From Bos javanicus (taxonomy: Eukaryota > Chordata > Mammalia > Artiodactyla > Bovidae), in the NCBI RefSeq assembly GCF_032452875.1, contig NW_026894296.1, positions 62,001-126,000 on the forward strand: 64,000 bases of DNA, given 5' to 3'. The position numbers and the translations under genes were made by a program. The notes under the pieces were generated by a model. The model had not been told where the DNA came from. It saw only the letters and a program-made list of their open reading frames with translations, and did no database searches. Positions 62,592 through 64,000 of the stretch are shown here, in pieces; position 1 is the stretch's first letter, and each line of letters begins with the position of its first letter.

Positions 62592-64000
62592 TTGATCAGT
62601 GCATGCTCAGTCACGGTATCAGTGCATGATCAGCCACGTGATCAGTGCATGATCTGTCACATGATTAGTGTATGATCATCCACGTGATCAGTGCATGGGC
62701 AGTCATGTGATCAGTGCATGATATAGACGTGATCAGTGCATGATCAGTCTCGTGATCAGTGCATGACAGCCACGTGATCAGTGCATGATCAGTCACCTGA
62801 AGGGTGTATGATCATTCACGTGACCTGTACATGGTAGTTACATGAACATTGCATGATCAGCCACGTGAGTAGTGCATGATAGCCACGTGATCACTTCATG
62901 ATCAGTCACGTGATCAGTGCATGATCAGTCATGTGACCAGTACATGGTAGCTGCGTGATCATCGCATGATCAGCCACGTGAGCAGTGAATGATAGCCACG
63001 TGATCAGTGCATGATCAGACACGAGATCAGTGCATGATCAGTCACGTGATCAGTGCATGATCAGCCACGTGATCAGTGCATGACCAGGCACGTGATCAGT
63101 GTATGTTCAGCCAAGTGATCAGTGCATGATAACCACGTGATCAGTGCATGATCAGTCACGTGATCAGTGCATGACCAGGCACGTGATCAGTGTATGTCCA
63201 GCCAAGTGATCAGTGCATGATATCCACGTGATCAGTGCATGATCAGTCACGTGATCAGTGCATGATCAGTCATGTGACCAGTACATGGTAGCTGCCTGAT
63301 CATCGCATGATCAGCCACGTGAGCAGTGCATGATAGCCACGTGATCAGTGCATGATCAGACATGAGATTAGTGCATGATTAGTCACGTGATCAGTGCATG
63401 ATCAGCCACGTGATCAGTGCATGACCAGGCACGGGATCAGTGTATGTCCAGCCAAGTGATCAGTGCATGATAGCCACGTGATCAGTGCATGATCAGTCAC
63501 GTGATCAGTGCCTGATCAGTCACGTGATCAATGTATGATCAGCCCCGTGATCAGTGCATGATCAGCCACATGATCAGTGCATGATAAATTACGTGATCAG
63601 TGTATGATCAGTCACGTGACCAGTACATAGTAGCTACGTGATCATTTCCTGATCAGCCACGTGAGCAGTGCATGATAGCCACGTGATCAGTGCATGATCA
63701 GCCATTTGATCAGTGCCTGATCAGTCACGTGATCAGTGCATGGTCAGTCACGTGATCAGTGCATGATCAATTACCTGATCAGTGCATGACCAGTCACGTG
63801 ACCAGTGCATGAAAAATTACCTGATCAGTTCATGATCAGTCACGTGACCAGTGCATAGTAGCTACGTGATCATTGCATGATCAGCCACGTGATCAGTGCA
63901 TGATATCCCCGTGATCAGTGCAGGATAGCCACGTGATCACTTCATGATTATTCACGTGATCTGTACATGATCAGTCACGTGAATAGTGCATGATCAGTCA
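62592..64000 (+). repeat. 1.4-kb duplicated segment, copy 2
   Basis: Copy of 55,076-56,484, starting abruptly in the middle of a tail module (CATGCTCAGTCACGG) with no cassette in front. The junction at about 62,592 is thus a breakpoint. It runs to the window edge. The part from about 63,160 is also shared with 51,813-52,557. Confidence 0.92.

Noticed and set aside
1..64000. CRISPR array
   Set aside because: The short repeats are contiguous with no unique spacers, and there are no cas genes; this is tandem satellite.
1..64000. CENP-B box within the satellite
   Set aside because: The uniform unit lacks TTCG altogether. TTCG in cassettes and near the LTR does not continue into the A and CGGG positions of the box, by eye.
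1..64000. Bacterial or phage origin because of many GATC sites
   Set aside because: GATC is dense simply because each 23-mer has two. There are no bacterial genes, ribosome-binding sites or operons, and an LTR is present.

Overview
The window is almost entirely eukaryotic satellite DNA, and I find no credible gene. The basic unit is 23 bp: CACGTGATCAGT followed by GCATGATCAGY, with a common 22-bp variant ending GATAGC. It runs head to tail in one orientation from base 1 to the end, broken only at 61,658-62,251 by a solo-LTR-like insert. From memory, a 23-bp prototype rich in GATCACGTG and TGATCATGCA, a repeat near 2.3-2.4 kb of patchwork structure, and LTR-like inserts in related satellites match the bovine 1.706/1.711 group. 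I therefore infer cattle or a close bovine relative, in pericentromeric heterochromatin. That assignment rests on recall and needs a repeat-library search.

Layout. Every 0.6-3.5 kb a roughly 240-bp cassette of strongly diverged 23-mers occurs (37 copies). Most sit between a conserved head of about 440 bp and a tail of about 375 bp, both made of variant 23-mers. The stretches between these modules are near-uniform 23-mers of variable length. From 1 to about 26.4 kb all cassettes are type A, and two successive 6.05-kb super-units (5,127-11,177 and 11,178-17,222) each hold three cassettes in the same spacing. From about 26.4 to 41.2 kb a second cassette, type B, alternates with A, with A-to-A distances near 3.3 kb. 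From about 41.2 to 61.6 kb the 23-mers are visibly more diverged, the A/B order is irregular, and there are hybrid, truncated and deleted modules and several segmental duplications. At 61.2-62.6 kb lies the most diverged cassette (type C), the LTR and odd 23-mers, bracketed by a direct repeat 1,269 bp apart. From 62,592 to the end the sequence repeats 55,076-56,484 without net length change.

There are no genes working together. The apparent reading frames of about 62 codons are one stretch of the cassette read on the minus strand from TTG, copied wherever the cassette was copied. The biology visible here is satellite evolution by unequal exchange at several nested scales, plus a very high density of CACGTG E-boxes, each holding a CpG. 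I see no sign of an undescribed enzymatic or defence system.
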